Source of the DNA: Zizania palustris
Lineage: Eukaryota > Streptophyta > Magnoliopsida > Poales > Poaceae
Direction: 5' to 3'
Length of the DNA stretch: 64,000 bases
NCBI GenBank assembly: GCA_019279435.1
Contig: JAAALK010000289.1
Span: 89,435,023 to 89,499,022, forward strand
Position numbers and translations under genes: made by a program. Below are positions 44,098 through 55,880 of this stretch, piece after piece. The notes beneath the pieces are model-generated. The model searched no databases, was not told the DNA's origin, and saw only the letters and a program-made list of their open reading frames with translations. The stretch's first letter is position 1. Each line of letters starts with the position of its first letter.

Positions 44098-45549
44098 GTG
44101 CAGGATCGGGGACTGGAGGACGTTTGGATCATGGACTCAGGATGCTCCCGCCACATGACGGGACATCGCAGATGGTTCTCCAGTCTCACTCCCCCGAGCT
44201 CCAAAGAGTACATCACATTCGGGAACAATGGTCAAGGGAAGGTAAGTGGCATAGGCTCTATTCGTATTTCAGATCATTTCTCTTTGAAGAATGTTGCTTT
44301 GGTTAAGAATTTGAACTTCAATTTGATTTCTATTTCGCAACTTCTTGAGGATGGGTTGGAAGTGCATTTTAAGAAGGGCAACTCTTCTGTGGTTGATTCT
44401 GGAGGGTCTTTGGTTTGTCAGATTTTACCTTTCGGTAAAGTTTTTCGGATTGACTTCTCTAGTTCTTTTGGCCCTTCTCGCTGTTTGATTGCTGGATCCT
44501 CCTCTGAGCTCTGGAAGTGGCATAGGAGGTTAGGTCATTTGAGCTTTGATCTGCTAGTCAGGTTGAGCTCTATGGACCTCATCCGAGGATTGCCCAAGCT
44601 TAAGACGGAGAAGGATCTAGTTTGTCATCCCTGTCGTCATGGGAAAATGGTTGCCGCTTCTCACTCACCTGTGACTCAGGTGATGACTTCGTATCCGGGC
44701 GAGCTTTTACATTTGGACACTGTAGGTCCTGCTCGGGTATGCTCAGTTGGTGGGAAGTGGTATGCACTTGTGATTGTTGACGACTTTTCTCGATTCTCGT
44801 GGGTGTTCTTTTTGGAGTCTATGGATGAAACGTTTCAGTTTGTTCATGACCTGATTTTGAAGCTGAAAAATGAGAACAATGGTCGGATGCGAGCAATTCG
44901 CACCGACAACGTATTTGAGTTCAAGAACTCTCAGTTCGTCAGCTTCTGTAGTGATCAGGGTCTGGATCATCAGTTTTCCTCTCCTTACACTCCCCCATAG
45001 AACGGCGTTGTGGAACGAAAGAACCGCACGCTAGTCGAGATGGCCAGGACGATGCTTGATGAGCACAGGACTCCTAGGCGTTTTTGGGCTGAAGCCATGA
45101 ACACGGCTTGCTATCTGGCCAACCGCATCTTTCTTAGAGCTTACCTTGGTAAGACATCATATGAACTGCGGTTTGGCAGACAGCCCAAGGTGAGCCACCT
45201 ACGAGCGTTTGGTTGCAAGTGCTTTGTGCTCAAGATGGGAGGGCATTTGGACAAGTTTGAGTCTCGTTGCTGGGATGGTGTTTTTCTTGGTTATGCATTG
45301 CATTCTCGAGGCTTCCGTGTTTGGAACCTCGAATCCCAACTGCTTGTCGAGACTTGTGAGGTTTCATTTGATGAGTCCTTGCCTTCTTTGACTCCTTCTT
45401 TTGAGCCGTCTGAAGGTGAGCTCGGAGAGTCCATCTTCGAGGAAGATGATGACACTCCAGCCGCTAATGAGGGTGGGCCTTCTGCATCTCATGCTTTACC
45501 TTGCTTGTTAACTAGAAAATGTGGTGATGTTTTTGTTTGCAAAAACTGA
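44098..45549 (+). pseudogene. pol, protease and integrase only, of RT-less copia
   Basis: Pol lies in the -1 frame relative to gag and overlaps its end. Protease core VWIMDSGCSRHMTGH, then GAG-pre-integrase (LWKWHRRLGHLSFDLL), integrase aspartates in HLDTVGP and RTDNVFEF (the usual N-G is changed to N-V), and the glutamate in NGVVERKN. A TAG at 44998-45000 replaces the conserved CAG of the NG-E box (PPQQNG type). The protein continues to FDESLPSLTPSFEPSEG and then leaves homology near 45500. RT and RNase H are absent. Confidence 0.85.
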
Positions 45550-46077
45550 AAAATGGGTGCAAATGACTTTCTTTAGATATCATCTGTTGCATTGATCATG
45601 CCATGTATCGTTACAGTATGTCTTTTGCTGTATCTGTTAGATGTTGTAATTGTAGTCAATCATATCTGAGAAGCATGCTTTCTACACTCCTTATGCACTC
45701 TAGTTGAATTCACTGCATATTTTGAGGGGGAGTCTATGTCTCTTTTGAGTGCTTGATGAGTTCACTTGTCAACAAGGGGGAGAAAATTGGGGATCAGAGT
45801 TTAAGGGGGAGTTTTTGTCTCGCTTGTTCTTACTCTGTTGATATCCTTGTTGTTCTGAAAATCGCACTCATTTTGAGCTTTTATGTGTTGGTTAACCATA
45901 ATGACCGTTTTTTTGCTTTTGTTTGGCTTTCGATCATTAGGGTTAAAACTTTTACCTTTTTTCTTCTTCTTCTTTGTTTCCTTGTGTTTTTTGTTTTTCG
46001 TGTTTCCATAGTTGATTCGCAGGTACTAAAGAGCTGAAGAAATGAAGTGTTGACAATGCACTCATCAAGGGGGAGAT
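45540..46077 (+). other. 3' tail of the second copia family
   Basis: Matches 57855-58401, starting with GCAAAAACTGAAAAATG. Contains GAGGGGGAG (45724), AAGGGGGAGAAA (45775), AAGGGGGAGT (45804) and the primer tract CAAGGGGGAGAT touching the LTR. Nothing codes here. Confidence 0.75.
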
Positions 46078-46566
46078 TGAGGAGCCATGCTGAATAGCGT
46101 GGGCCTCATGGCTCCAGATGTGATGAGTCATTGTCAACGATAGTCAAAGAGGACAGAAGAAGAAGAGATCTGCTGTTTCATGGGCCGCGTGTGACTCAGG
46201 TACACGGGCAGCGAGAGACTGTCGGGCAGAGGAGGCTGCGAAGTCGGGCTGGCCCAATCCGGGTACATGGGCCAGAAGCAGTAGAAGACCCACTGGGCTG
46301 TTAACCAGGATTGACTCAGGTACACGGGCGGTAAGCGATTGCCAGGCTAAGAGAGCTGCGGAGTCGGGCCGGCCCAATCCAGGTACCTAGTGCAAAGCCG
46401 GTGGAGGCTTTGTCAGTTTCGGCGCAAAACTGACGACCGTCGATCTTGTATCTGACTGTCCAGAAGAGAAGCCGTAGTCGCTACGAAAGCTTAGCTTCCG
46501 GATAAGTCATCTGTAACTCTAGGCCCACAGTCAGTCAGTCGTGTCTGTAAAAATACCTAAGGGCAG
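46078..46566 (+). repeat. Truncated 3' LTR of the RT-less copia
   Basis: The first 489 bases match 39430-39918. After CCTAAGGGCAG the sequence switches to unrelated DNA (ATGAACAGTACTCC), so the remaining 1.36 kb of LTR is missing. Confidence 0.85.
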
Positions 46567-47015
46567 ATGAACAGTACTCCAGGAACTGCATACTATCTGG
46601 TCCAATTTCACTTGAATTGATTCAGCAGCAGAAAAGATAGAAACAATCAAAATAAAGCCAGAACAGAAGAATTCTGATAACCCAACAACAGAACCTGGAC
46701 TCTGGTGATTGCTTGGGAAAAGTAGAAAGAGATACTGGCTGCTGTGGAATGAGAAAGAGTGAATCCAGAATCCTGTACTTTCTCTCCCAAAAACAGCAAA
46801 TAGAAGTGGTCCAGGAAGAACACTCAAGTTAAAATCAATAGAGTAAACTATTGTATTGCATCAGGACACTTCTCCAAGGCAAGGAGATGATGAACAATAG
46901 AGCAGAGAAGAATATTCCAATCAGATGTTCAGTAGGAGAAAATAATTAGATGCAACTAGAAGGAAGTAATTGCTTGAAAACCGACTGAGAAACACAATTG
47001 AAAGACCCAATTTAC

Positions 47016-47689
47016 TGTTGGGGGAGATAATCCCGATGACTGCAGGGGAGCGAGAGGGCCTGTGTTGGGGGAGATAATCCCGATGACTGCAGGGAAGCGA
47101 GAGGGCATGTACGACTTTGACGGGAAACCACCACCGGAAGACCCGAAGCCTCATGCCGGAGGGACCTGGACCTCCGGGCAAGGAAGCCAGAGGCCCTCGG
47201 AGGCTCCGAGATGTACCGGAGAGGTCCTCGGGGAAGGAGTGATCAGGAAGACGCCGGAGGCCACCCTCCGGACTGAAGATGCGGGGGCCGCCCCCCGGGG
47301 CCAGGATGCCGAAGGTCGCCCTCCGGACCGAGCAGTAGTCCCGGGGAGAGGCGTGGCGGGTAGAAAACTAGTCAAGTCTACAGGGGGACAGGATCGTGAT
47401 CATCTGCGCTGCGCCAGGCGGCCCAAGCAGCACCCGACACGGCTGATACGCTGTCAGAGTCGAATCTTCTTGTCTGTACTGCACGGAGTCCATTTTGTCT
47501 GTACTGCAGACCAGTGTCAGGCCGAGTAGCGGTTGGCGGTCTAGAGGCGCCTGGCCCTTTAGGGCGGGGCGCCCTATAAATACCCCCCCGGTTACCGTTG
47601 TAAGGGACACACGATCCGAGATTACAAAGCATTCTACATTCCTTCCCTTCCACTAAGAAAACATGCTGGTTCGATCTGTCGTTCCAACA
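47016..47689 (+). repeat. 5' LTR of the deleted gypsy, with 47-bp duplication
   Basis: Starts TGTTGGGGGAGATAATCCC at 47016 and again at 47063; the two 47-bp units are almost identical. Ends TCGTTCCAACA. TATA box TATAAATA at 47575-47582. The outer start is confirmed by the target duplication. Confidence 0.85.
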
Positions 47690-47754
47690 GTTGGCGCCGT
47701 CCGTGGGGACCCTAGTTCGAGAAGCTAGCGTCCTCTACACCCAGTAACCAAAGC

Positions 47755-48363
47755 ATGTCGAGTCAGAAGGGCGCGAGCACGGTTCCTCTACGCCGGTCAG
47801 CCCGCACCGCCGGAGTCGAGCCCACCCCATTCGCCGCTCCTGACCAGCCAGTCCTTGCGCCCGTCGAGGTACCTGCCTTGGAGCCGACCCAGGTCCCGGA
47901 GGGGATGCCCGAGGTTCGGGGCCCTGTGGGTGTGCCCGAGCCAGCTTCCGTCAACCTCGTGGGGCTCCGGGAAGGGCCGCCGGAGGTGCATCCTCCGAGC
48001 GGGCACCCGGTGGTGGCCCTCCGAACCGACTACGTCCGTTCGCAAGACCCTGAGACCGCCTCATGAGGAAGAGGGAGTCAGGCCGATGCTCTGGCCGCCG
48101 AGAATGCCCGGCTGAAGGCGGAGCTGGCTCAGTGGCACCAGGAGGCGTCGCTCCGCCCCCCCGAGCCCTCTCGCGCTACGATGAAGATCGAGCGGAGGAC
48201 GAAAATGCGTCATACGACGAGGAGTCCCCCTGCACCCAGACCTCCAGAGGGTGCGCTTCGGCTCGAAGTTTCGTGCCGCCAAGCTTCCCAAGTACTCCAG
48301 GGATTCTGATCCTGGAGAGTTCTCCCACTCGTATGCCCTAGCGATAGAAGCATCTAGGGGAGC
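47755..48363 (+). pseudogene. gag N-terminal remnant of the deleted gypsy
   Basis: The frame from ATG 47755 (MSSQKGASTVPLRRSARTA) is rich in Pro, Glu and Val, as in the N-terminus of many plant gypsy gags, and stops at 48064-48066. In another frame about 48245-48360 encodes a gag-domain piece (AAKLPKYSRDSDPGEFSHSY). At 48364 the sequence enters LTR sequence. No zinc finger or pol remains. Confidence 0.65.
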
Positions 48364-48797
48364 CAAGGCCACCCTCCGGACTGAAGACGCCGGGGGCCGC
48401 CCCCCGTGGCAAGGATGCCGAATGTCGCCCTCCGGACCGAGTAGTGGTCCTGGGGATAGGCGTGGCGGGTAGAAAACCAGTCAAGTCTATAGGGGGATAG
48501 GATCGTGATCACCTGCGCTGCGCTAGGCGGCCCAGGCAGCACCCGACACGGCTGATACGCTGTCAGAGTCGAATCTTCCTGTCTGTACTGCACGGAGTCT
48601 GTTTTGTCTGTACTGCAAACCAGTGTCAGGCCGAGTAGCGGTTGCCGGTCTAGAGGCGCCTAGCCCTTTAGGGCGGGGCGCCCTATAAATACCCCCCGGT
48701 TACAGTTGTAAGGGACACACGATCCGAGATTACAAAGCATACTACATTCCTTCACTTCCACTAAGAAAACCTACTGGTTCGATCTGTCGTTCCAACA
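48364..48797 (+). repeat. Truncated 3' LTR of the deleted gypsy
   Basis: Matches 47256-47689 (for example AGGCCACCCTCCGGACTGAA). Ends CCAACA followed by TTTAC. TATA box at 48684-48691. The first 240 bases or so are missing. Confidence 0.85.
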
Positions 48798-50223
48798 TTT
48801 ACCAATCAAAATTTCAGTTCAATCAAAGTAGATGAGCTATTAGACAGGATGAACAACTGGTTTAACTGTAAACAAAATAGCCAAGAACAGAGAGAACTAG
48901 AAGGAAAGAGATAAAGATCTCAGTCTGAACTTTCTGCCAAACAGTCCACAGCCTCAAAAAGAAAGCAAAAACTATATGCAGCTATGGTCAAAACTTTTTG
49001 CAATTTACATATCTAAAACCCTTGAAACTTGAACAACAAAAGTTACGCAGAACTAAAGTACAAAAACAGTACCGAAATAGATCATACAATTCCTCAAGGA
49101 TTGAATCTAGACTAAAACATAACACTGTATTCAACAGAAATATCAAGTTTTCAGAATCTATTAGGCACTTTTTTGGGCAGAAAAATATATGTAGCTGTGG
49201 TCAAAAACTCTTGCAAATTTCAAAACTGGAACCCTGAAAACTTGATCATCAAAAGATATGAAGAACTCGGATCCAAAATCAGCTCAAAAACTGCTCAAAA
49301 ATCGGATTCAAATCTGATTTCGCAAGAGAAAAATATCTGGTAGCTAGCTCCTGTACACTGCGTTGTTCACTATCTAGCACAATATCATTGTATCTCGCGA
49401 TGAACAGCAGAAAAGAGGCTACCGAGCAGTTGATTGATCAAGAGAATTTCTGGATTAAAGCTCTAAATGACAGCCCCCAAAGTGAGCAGCCAAAAAGGGA
49501 GGATAAGTTTAACCCTCAAGTTTTTTTAGATTAACATGAGTTATTTTCAGAATTGTATATTCTGAAAACTACCCATATTAGACTATACTTTCTTTTATTA
49601 CAACTTGACTCTACACTTTTGGAAGTTCTGAAAAATACTAAAAGTTTACACTAACTCTAAATTACTAAACACAAATAGACTCCTAATTATTGAAATTTTA
49701 AAAAAAAATATTTAGAGATGAGATGGTTTTCAGCAAGAACCGACAAAGCCTCCTTGATCACCGATATGTGACGCCAATTCGTGAACTAGACCGCCAGCAA
49801 GTCTCTCCCGCTCTTGATACCCTCGAGCCGCCTGATCATTTGCATTGGCCTCCCTTTCGCTGACTTGACCATCACACTGTCTCGACCATCCGTCCGTCCA
49901 TGTCTTGCTCTATCTCCTCGTGCACTCCTGAGATCATCTCCAACTTCTCCCGGCATCCTTGATCCTCTGGCATAGAGCTCCCTGCTCGACCCTTGATCAC
50001 CCGCCGCTGACAGTTGGTTAGCATCTCCACCCTGCACACATGAGACAAGCAAAAACACAAAACGCAACACACACTGATCTCCTCGGCATCCACTCTCCAT
50101 AACCACACATCGATCCCATCAATGCAATCAACCCTTCACTCACTGATCTCTCCAGATCGCTCAACCTTGTCAATCACTCATCATAAAGACAGAAACCACA
50201 GTGCGACCTCACTAGGTTCCACA

Positions 50224-50475
50224 CATATAGATCATGGATTCAAGGTGCTCTCACCACATGACGGGACATCGCAAATGGTTCTCCAGTCTTAGCCCCCCCA
50301 AGCTCCAAGGAATAAATCACTTTTGGGAACAATGGTCAAGGGAAGGTATGTGGAGTAGGTTCGATTCAAATCTTTGAGCATTTCTCATTAAAGAATGTTG
50401 CTTTGGTTAGAAAGTTGGACTTTAATCTGATTTCAGTTTCATAACTTCTTGATGAGGCTTAGAGGTTCGCTTTAA
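50224..50475 (+). pseudogene. Protease fragment of the second copia family
   Basis: Matches 44127-44390 (IMDSRCSHHMTGH, where the active G is changed to R). Frames are broken by several indels. It starts exactly at the end of the LTR at 50223. Confidence 0.65.
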
Positions 50476-50570
50476 GATCGTATCTGAAGTCTTAGCCTTG
50501 CCCTTCCTCTTCTCTTTTTTCCGTCCTTATAAACCATCATCACATGATTGGAATATTTATTGATACCCTC
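50476..50570 (-). pseudogene. Short Tork-like gag fragment
   Basis: It resembles 16150-16260 of the Tork-like gag on the same strand (GTCTTAGCCTTGCCCTTCCT on +). It is too short to say more. It ends at the LTR starting at 50571. Confidence 0.45.
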
Positions 50571-51717
50571 TGTTGACACTAAAATTTGTCGATCAAAATG
50601 CCAACGCAGTGACGCCGATTTGATGATCCAAAAGCGCGTGGATACCTAGGGATGACCCTAGGAATGACACGACATTGATGTCGCATTTTGACGACCCTTG
50701 ATAGTGACAATGGGAAATGGAGTCACCGGGCAATTGAACCGAGTCGCGAGGGGCAATCCAATCGGTTGAGTGTATATGAACTGGATCAAATCGGCCAAAC
50801 AAGACCGGTCAAACCGACAATGAGATGGCAGTCAGACCAGCCAACAGGTGGTGGTCGGACCGGCGATGCAGTGAGGGTGGCGCACCAGTCGGCCGGAGGA
50901 AAAATAGGTTGGCTAGGGCTTGGCTGTCAGACTGGCCTTGTGTCACCGATCGGACCGACTTATGTCGGCATGACCTGGTCAGACCGGCTTGAGTTGGTCG
51001 GTCAGACCAACCAATGATGTAGTGATCTGATCAATTTGTCGGTGATCTCACCGATGAAGATGGTTCGGTGTGAAGATATTTTGCGATAAAGGAGAAGATA
51101 AAACATTGAAAAACACCAGAAAATCAGAGGCAATTCGGCCTAGAGACCAAATCACCGATAAAAACTGATAAAACCGATAGAAATCCATTACGTGGATTAA
51201 ACGGGTTATTCACAAGTGGATCAACAAGGCTTAACGTGATTACGACGCATCGAACGGAGAGTTTACATTGCCAACTCACAAAGATGTACGGGCTAAACTA
51301 ATCCTAGGGAAAGAAAGTAGATTGAAAAGTAAAAGTACGATTCAAGGTAATAATAGATTAGATCTATTAGGGTTTCGGAGGTCCTTGAATCGGCCTTGCC
51401 CCTATATTTATAGGGGTTGGACATGACGTGCGTGGGCTTAGTTTCTACTATAATTTGACTTAGGTATGAGTCCAATTCGTTAGGAATTGATTAGAGATAA
51501 AAATACCGTGAAATCAATTAATTGGAATCAGACTCACATTGGGCTAGTCTGATCGAGCCAACATGGACGATCTGACCGGGCCCACATGGCCGGTCAGATC
51601 GGGCCTACATGGTCGGTTGGACTGGCTTGTGCCAGGTCTGGCATATTTTCAGCCCAAAATTACCAAAATTGATATTTTGACAATTTCAACCATTAATGTC
51701 ATTTTCTGCTATCAACA
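50571..51717 (-). repeat. 3' LTR of minus-strand Tat-type gypsy (1147 bp)
   Basis: On the minus strand it starts TGTTGATAGCAG and ends AGTGTCAACA, a 6-bp inverted terminus. TATA box TATAAATA at 51412-51405 (minus). The minus strand just outside is purine-rich (ACGTAGGGGACA), as a polypurine tract. The LTR has many copies of a GGTCAGACCGG-like word. Confidence 0.8.
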
Positions 51718-51802
51718 CATGTCCCCTACGTTTTGGCAAATTTACTGAGCCAAAAGCACAACGAGCTAAGGGCGATATACTCCATATTAGCCTTTTGACA
51801 CT

Positions 51803-53230
51803 TCAAGCATTTTTCCATACACTTGGTAAGTACTTTTTCAAATACCTACCATTCAAAGCTCTACGAAATCGCTCTCCTTGAAGAGACTCTAGCAAATATG
51901 CATTACTTGGTGCGATTTCAACAACTCTAAAAGGGCCTTCCCAACTAGGCGACCATTTACCAAACTTTGGGCTTTTAGTGCCTAAAGGCAAAATCATCTT
52001 CCAAACCAAGTCACCAACTTGAAACGATTTTGCTTTCATCTTCTTATTGTAAGCTCTAGCCATACTTCTTTTGTCTCTTTCTATCACCTCTAGAGCTCTT
52101 AATCTCTTATCAGTCACTTCTTCCAAATTGTCCTTCAAGATAACTTCATAATCATCGACTGATAAGTCATCTTGCTTAAGAAACCTCAAAGAGCCAAGAT
52201 TCACCTCTACGGGTAAAACGACTTATTGTCCATACACCAACTCATATGGACTTACCTTGGTGGTGCCATGCTTTGCAACTCTATAGGCCCATAATGCCTC
52301 CAAAAGCACTTCATGCCACCTTCTAGGAAACTCTTCAATATTTTTCTTAATAAGCTTGATCACAGTTTTATTACTAGACTCGGCATGACCATTGACCTAA
52401 GCATAGTATGGTGAGGAGTTTATCAACTTTATACCATAAGATCCGGCAAAATCACACACTTCTTTAGACACAAACGAAGCACCCTGATCTGTAGTAAGAG
52501 TTTGGGGAATACCGAATCTATGTACAATGTGCTTCAATATGAAATCGATTACCTTGTTATGCGGCATGTTCTTGAGAGGCCCAGCCTCGGTCCACTTGGT
52601 GAAGTAATCCGTCGCCATCAACACGAACCGATGCACTTTTGAAGAGGAAGGATAAATTTGGCCGATGAAGTCCAAGGCCCAACCTCCGAACAACCATGGT
52701 TTGATAATAGGATTAAGCAAAGATGCAGGAGCATGCTGAATATTACAAAACCTTTGAAATGCTTCAAATCCTCTGTAATATCTAAAACAGTCCTCAGTTA
52801 TAGTCGGCCAATAAAAACCCACTCATTTTCTAGGCCAACTGATGAGTACCACAAAGACCTTCATGTACTCCTACAACAAGTTTAGAATGATCGACATTCA
52901 AACTTTTCAAAAGCACCCCATCAATTGTTCAGCGATACAACTCATCATCAAGCAACACAAAATTAAACGCTTGCGGCCAAACTTTCCGATCAACCCATTT
53001 GCTAGGATATCTCAAGTATTGGATAATCAGAGTCCTCAAATCATCCTCGTGATTTTTTGAAGCACTCGCCAAATTCTCACTTGAATTGGTGTTCAAATTC
53101 ATAATTTCAGCTTGCCCTCCGAGTCCTGAAATTTCCTCACACGGGGCGGTCAGACTGGCCTGGCATGGCTGGTCAGACCGACTACACACCGGCAGTTTAA
53201 CCGGCCATGTCAGGTCGGTTAGACCGATAT
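51803..53230 (-). pseudogene. Integrase of minus-strand Tat-type gypsy
   Basis: From about 53200 downward: a linker with SDQP residues, the core start (GFYWPTITEDC), D in ALDFIG, D in TTDQGASF, and after a TAG (52399-52397) the E region (AESSNKTVIKLIKKN). The C-terminal part carries AYNKKMKAKSFQVGDLVWK and ends RYLKKYLPSVWKNA at 51803. The TAG lies where related integrases have glutamine (Y-A-Q-A-N-G). A second stop (TAA) is near 52222. Inactive. Confidence 0.8.
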
Positions 53231-53237
53231 GTTCTGA

Positions 53238-54990
53238 CTAGTATGGTAAAAATACATCAAGCATTGGTTTCTCTTGTGTGAAAAATTTACCTCTCTTAAC
53301 CTGATAACTAGATGCTTGTTGAGCCAAATCATTTGCTAGTGACTTGGCTTCTCTAGACACATGTGAAATCTCAAAATCACCAAAAGTGTCAGTTATGTCT
53401 AGACATTTATCCATGTAAATATTCCATAAACCATTGAAGCATTGAGCAATTCTAGCTTCTTGTTGAACAACTAATAGGGAATCACCATATGCATGAATAT
53501 ATTTAACACCCATGGAGCTTAACAATTCAAGTCCTAACAATAGAGCTTCATATTCGGCTTGATTATTAGTACAAGAAAATTCTAATTGGGTTGAGGACTC
53601 GAAACTCATACCACTAGGTGATATGAGCACAACTCCAACATCTTGGCCATTCTTGCAAGCTGAACCAACAAAGTAAAGTTTCTAAGGCACTGTTTCAATC
53701 AAAGCAATATCACTACTCAAATTGACATCTATATGGTGATCAACTATAAAGTTTGGGACGACTTGGCCTTTCATAGCCTTCAAGGGTTCATAAGCCAAAT
53801 CATACTCAATTAAAGCATAAGCCCATTTTCCGATTCTCCCACTTAGAATCGGCTTTTGCAACATGTATTATATGACATTGGTTTGACAAGTAACAATACA
53901 TGTGCTAGATAGAAGATAGTGGCGGAGCTTGGTACATGCATAATAAAGTGATAACCATAAACGCTCTAAAAATGCATACCTTGTCTCGGCATCTAACAGG
54001 CGGTGACTCAAGAACATGTTGATGTACTCCTTTCCCTCCACCTCCTGAGTTAACACAACTCCTATCACGCTATCTTCTGCAACAACATGTAGCCGAAATG
54101 GACTCTCGGCTTTCGGTGCTCTTACCACAAGCGGTGATGACAATCACTCCATAATTCGATCAAAAGCGCGTTGCTGACTTGCCCCCAAGTGAATTCATCC
54201 TCGTTTTTTAGCCGAAGTATGGGGACAAAACTATCAATCTTGTCAGATAAGTTAGATATAAAGCGATGCAAATATTTTACCTTGCGTAGCAACTTTTGCA
54301 TATCTCTATTGCATGTCGGCACTTCAAAGTTCTTAATCTTCTCAAGTCTCTTAGGATCAATCTCAATACCTCTTTCATGAATCATAAATCCTATGAACTT
54401 GCCCACCGATACGCCAAAAGTACACTTGAGCGAGTTCATTTTCAAGCCATAGTAACGCATTCTTTCAAAAGCAAATCTCAAATCGGCGAAATTGTTTCCC
54501 ATAGCATCCGATTTAACTACAACATCATCTATGTAGACCTCTAGTATGACTCGTAGAAAGTCAGGAAAGATCAAGTTCATAACACATTGATATGTAGCGC
54601 CAGCATTCTTCAAACCAAAAGTCATCACAACCCACTCAAACAAGCTGAAAAAACTAGTGCATCAAAAAGTTGTTTTGTAAACATCCTCTTCAGCCATAAA
54701 CATTTGATTATAACCAGTGTTTCCATCAAGAAAACTTAGTACCTTATGTCCTGAAGCATCAATGATCAACATGTCTGCTATTGGCATGGGATACTCGTCC
54801 TTCGGAGTGGCCTTGTTCAAATCCCTGAAATCAATGCATACACGAATCTTGACACTCCCTTTCTTTTAACAGGCACAATGTTAGCAACCCATTCAGCATA
54901 TTTGCATGGCCTAATAAACTCAGCCTTTAGTAGTCGTTCTATCTCCTCTTTAACTCACTCATACATGGCCGAATTAAAGCGGTGAGGGGG
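53238..54990 (-). pseudogene. RT and two RNase H domains of minus-strand Tat-type gypsy
   Basis: RT: FLDGNTGYNQ-like residues near 54740, EWVVMTFGLKNAGATYQ, and the catalytic box YIDD in EVYIDDVVVKS (near 54535), intact. First RNase H: about 54143-53868 (VIGVVLTQ, SHRLLDAETRY), followed by the connection GRIGKWAYALIEYD. Second RNase H: 53680-53238 (SCTNNQAEYEALLLGLE, YGDSLLV, KSLANDLAQQ). Several stops and frame changes (for example near 54155, 53865 and 53660) break the polyprotein. Confidence 0.8.
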
Positions 54991-55034
54991 CTATTTATAA
55001 GGCCTAAACCCAGGTTTGATATGCAGCCGATGCT

Positions 55035-55880
55035 CTATGAGCTCGTGACTAAGTCCTGGCATCTCGCTATATTCCCATTAAAACAATCAACATATGACCG
55101 AAGCAACATTAGTACTTCATACTTTTCACAATCCTGCAAATTCTGATTTACAAAAGTTGGCCATGGAACACTACCATCTCCTATGTCTACTTTTTCCAAC
55201 GGGTCGGCCGACACAAAACCTTGACCTAACTTTTCTACTTCGCTAAAATCTTCAATGGCTTCAGCTATATTGTCTTTAGAAGACCGATATTGCTCTACCC
55301 AAGACTTTAGCCAATCAAGATGACTCTTTCCTAACATGACAACTAATTTAGGGACAACCGAGCTACACCAGCTAGCTTTTACAGACACTGGAACAAATCA
55401 CCCCTCAGAAACGCTAACAAAGTTGTAATACGAGAGGTCTCTACCTAACAGACATTCTACCTTACATTGGACGATGTCAATAGACACATCGGCCAAAGCA
55501 ACCTGGGCCGAAGCATCAACTGGCACAACTTCTACATTATCGTCATCCCACTGGATCAGACACTAGTGCAAGGTAGACAGAATGCAACAATTTGCGTGAA
55601 TCCAATCATGCCCAAGCAATAGAAAGCACGCCCTTCACCTCATAACTCTCACCATTGAAGTCATTCAGCATCAAGTTGGTCTTCATCAAGTCATCTTCAT
55701 TTCTACCGAGCTTCTTCAACCGAGAGTACGGAAATAGGTTGACGGTAGCACCTATGTCTACAAGCATTCTAGAGATTGTATTCCCATCAATGTGTCCCTT
55801 GACGAGTTGTATCCCTGGGCTTCTCAAAAATGGCCTCCCGTGGGTCGAGGATCAATTGAGCAACCTCAGCCTCATCCTGT
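55035..55880 (-). pseudogene. Protease and protease-RT linker of minus-strand Tat-type gypsy
   Basis: The protease core is VKGHIDGNTISRMLVDIGA (55805 downward); the aspartate is kept but the usual D-G-G-A reads D-I-G-A. It is followed by VNLFPYSRLKKLG and the flap region. The linker includes DWLKSWVEQYRSSKDNIAEA and DFSEVEKLGQGF, which is almost the same as the linker at 60950-60700. Stops and frame changes lie near 55600 and 55400. Confidence 0.75.

Larger units (their letters stand above)
39430..46566 (+). mobile_element. Sirevirus-like copia, second family, lacking RT and RNase H
   Basis: 5' LTR 39430-41279, primer-binding site 41282-41293, gag 41345-44095, then pol through integrase, and a tail. 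The 3' LTR starts at 46078 but is cut at 46566. Pol coding stops near 45500 and is followed directly by 3' tail sequence, so RT and RNase H are deleted. The visible part of the two LTRs differs at about a dozen positions in 489 bases, so the copy is not old. It is inserted in an older gag of its own family. Confidence 0.85.
47016..48797 (+). mobile_element. Internally deleted Ty3/gypsy element, 1.8 kb
   Basis: TTTAC flanks both sides (47011-47015 and 48798-48802), so this is one insertion event. It consists of a 5' LTR (47016-47689), a primer-binding region (TGGCGCCGTCCGTGGGGA, from 47692), the start of gag, and the right two thirds of a second LTR (about 48364-48797). Everything from mid-gag to the beginning of the 3' LTR is deleted. 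It cannot move without help. Confidence 0.85.
46567..50223 (-). mobile_element. Copia LTR fragment (minus), related to 12294-14783, split by a gypsy insertion
   Basis: It ends on + with ACTAGGTTCCACA, matching the LTR start of the copia at 14783. The block 49725-50220 is similar to 14265-14783. The AT-rich middle (48800-49700) also resembles that LTR, with an internal repeated segment (about 48975-49035 and 49195-49260). The left end is cut at 46567 and no internal region is attached. Short frames in it are not supported. Confidence 0.6.

Noticed and set aside
46567..47015. Continuation of the 3' LTR of the RT-less copia
   Set aside because: Sequence after 46566 does not match 39919 onward. 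It is a different, AT-rich LTR-like sequence.
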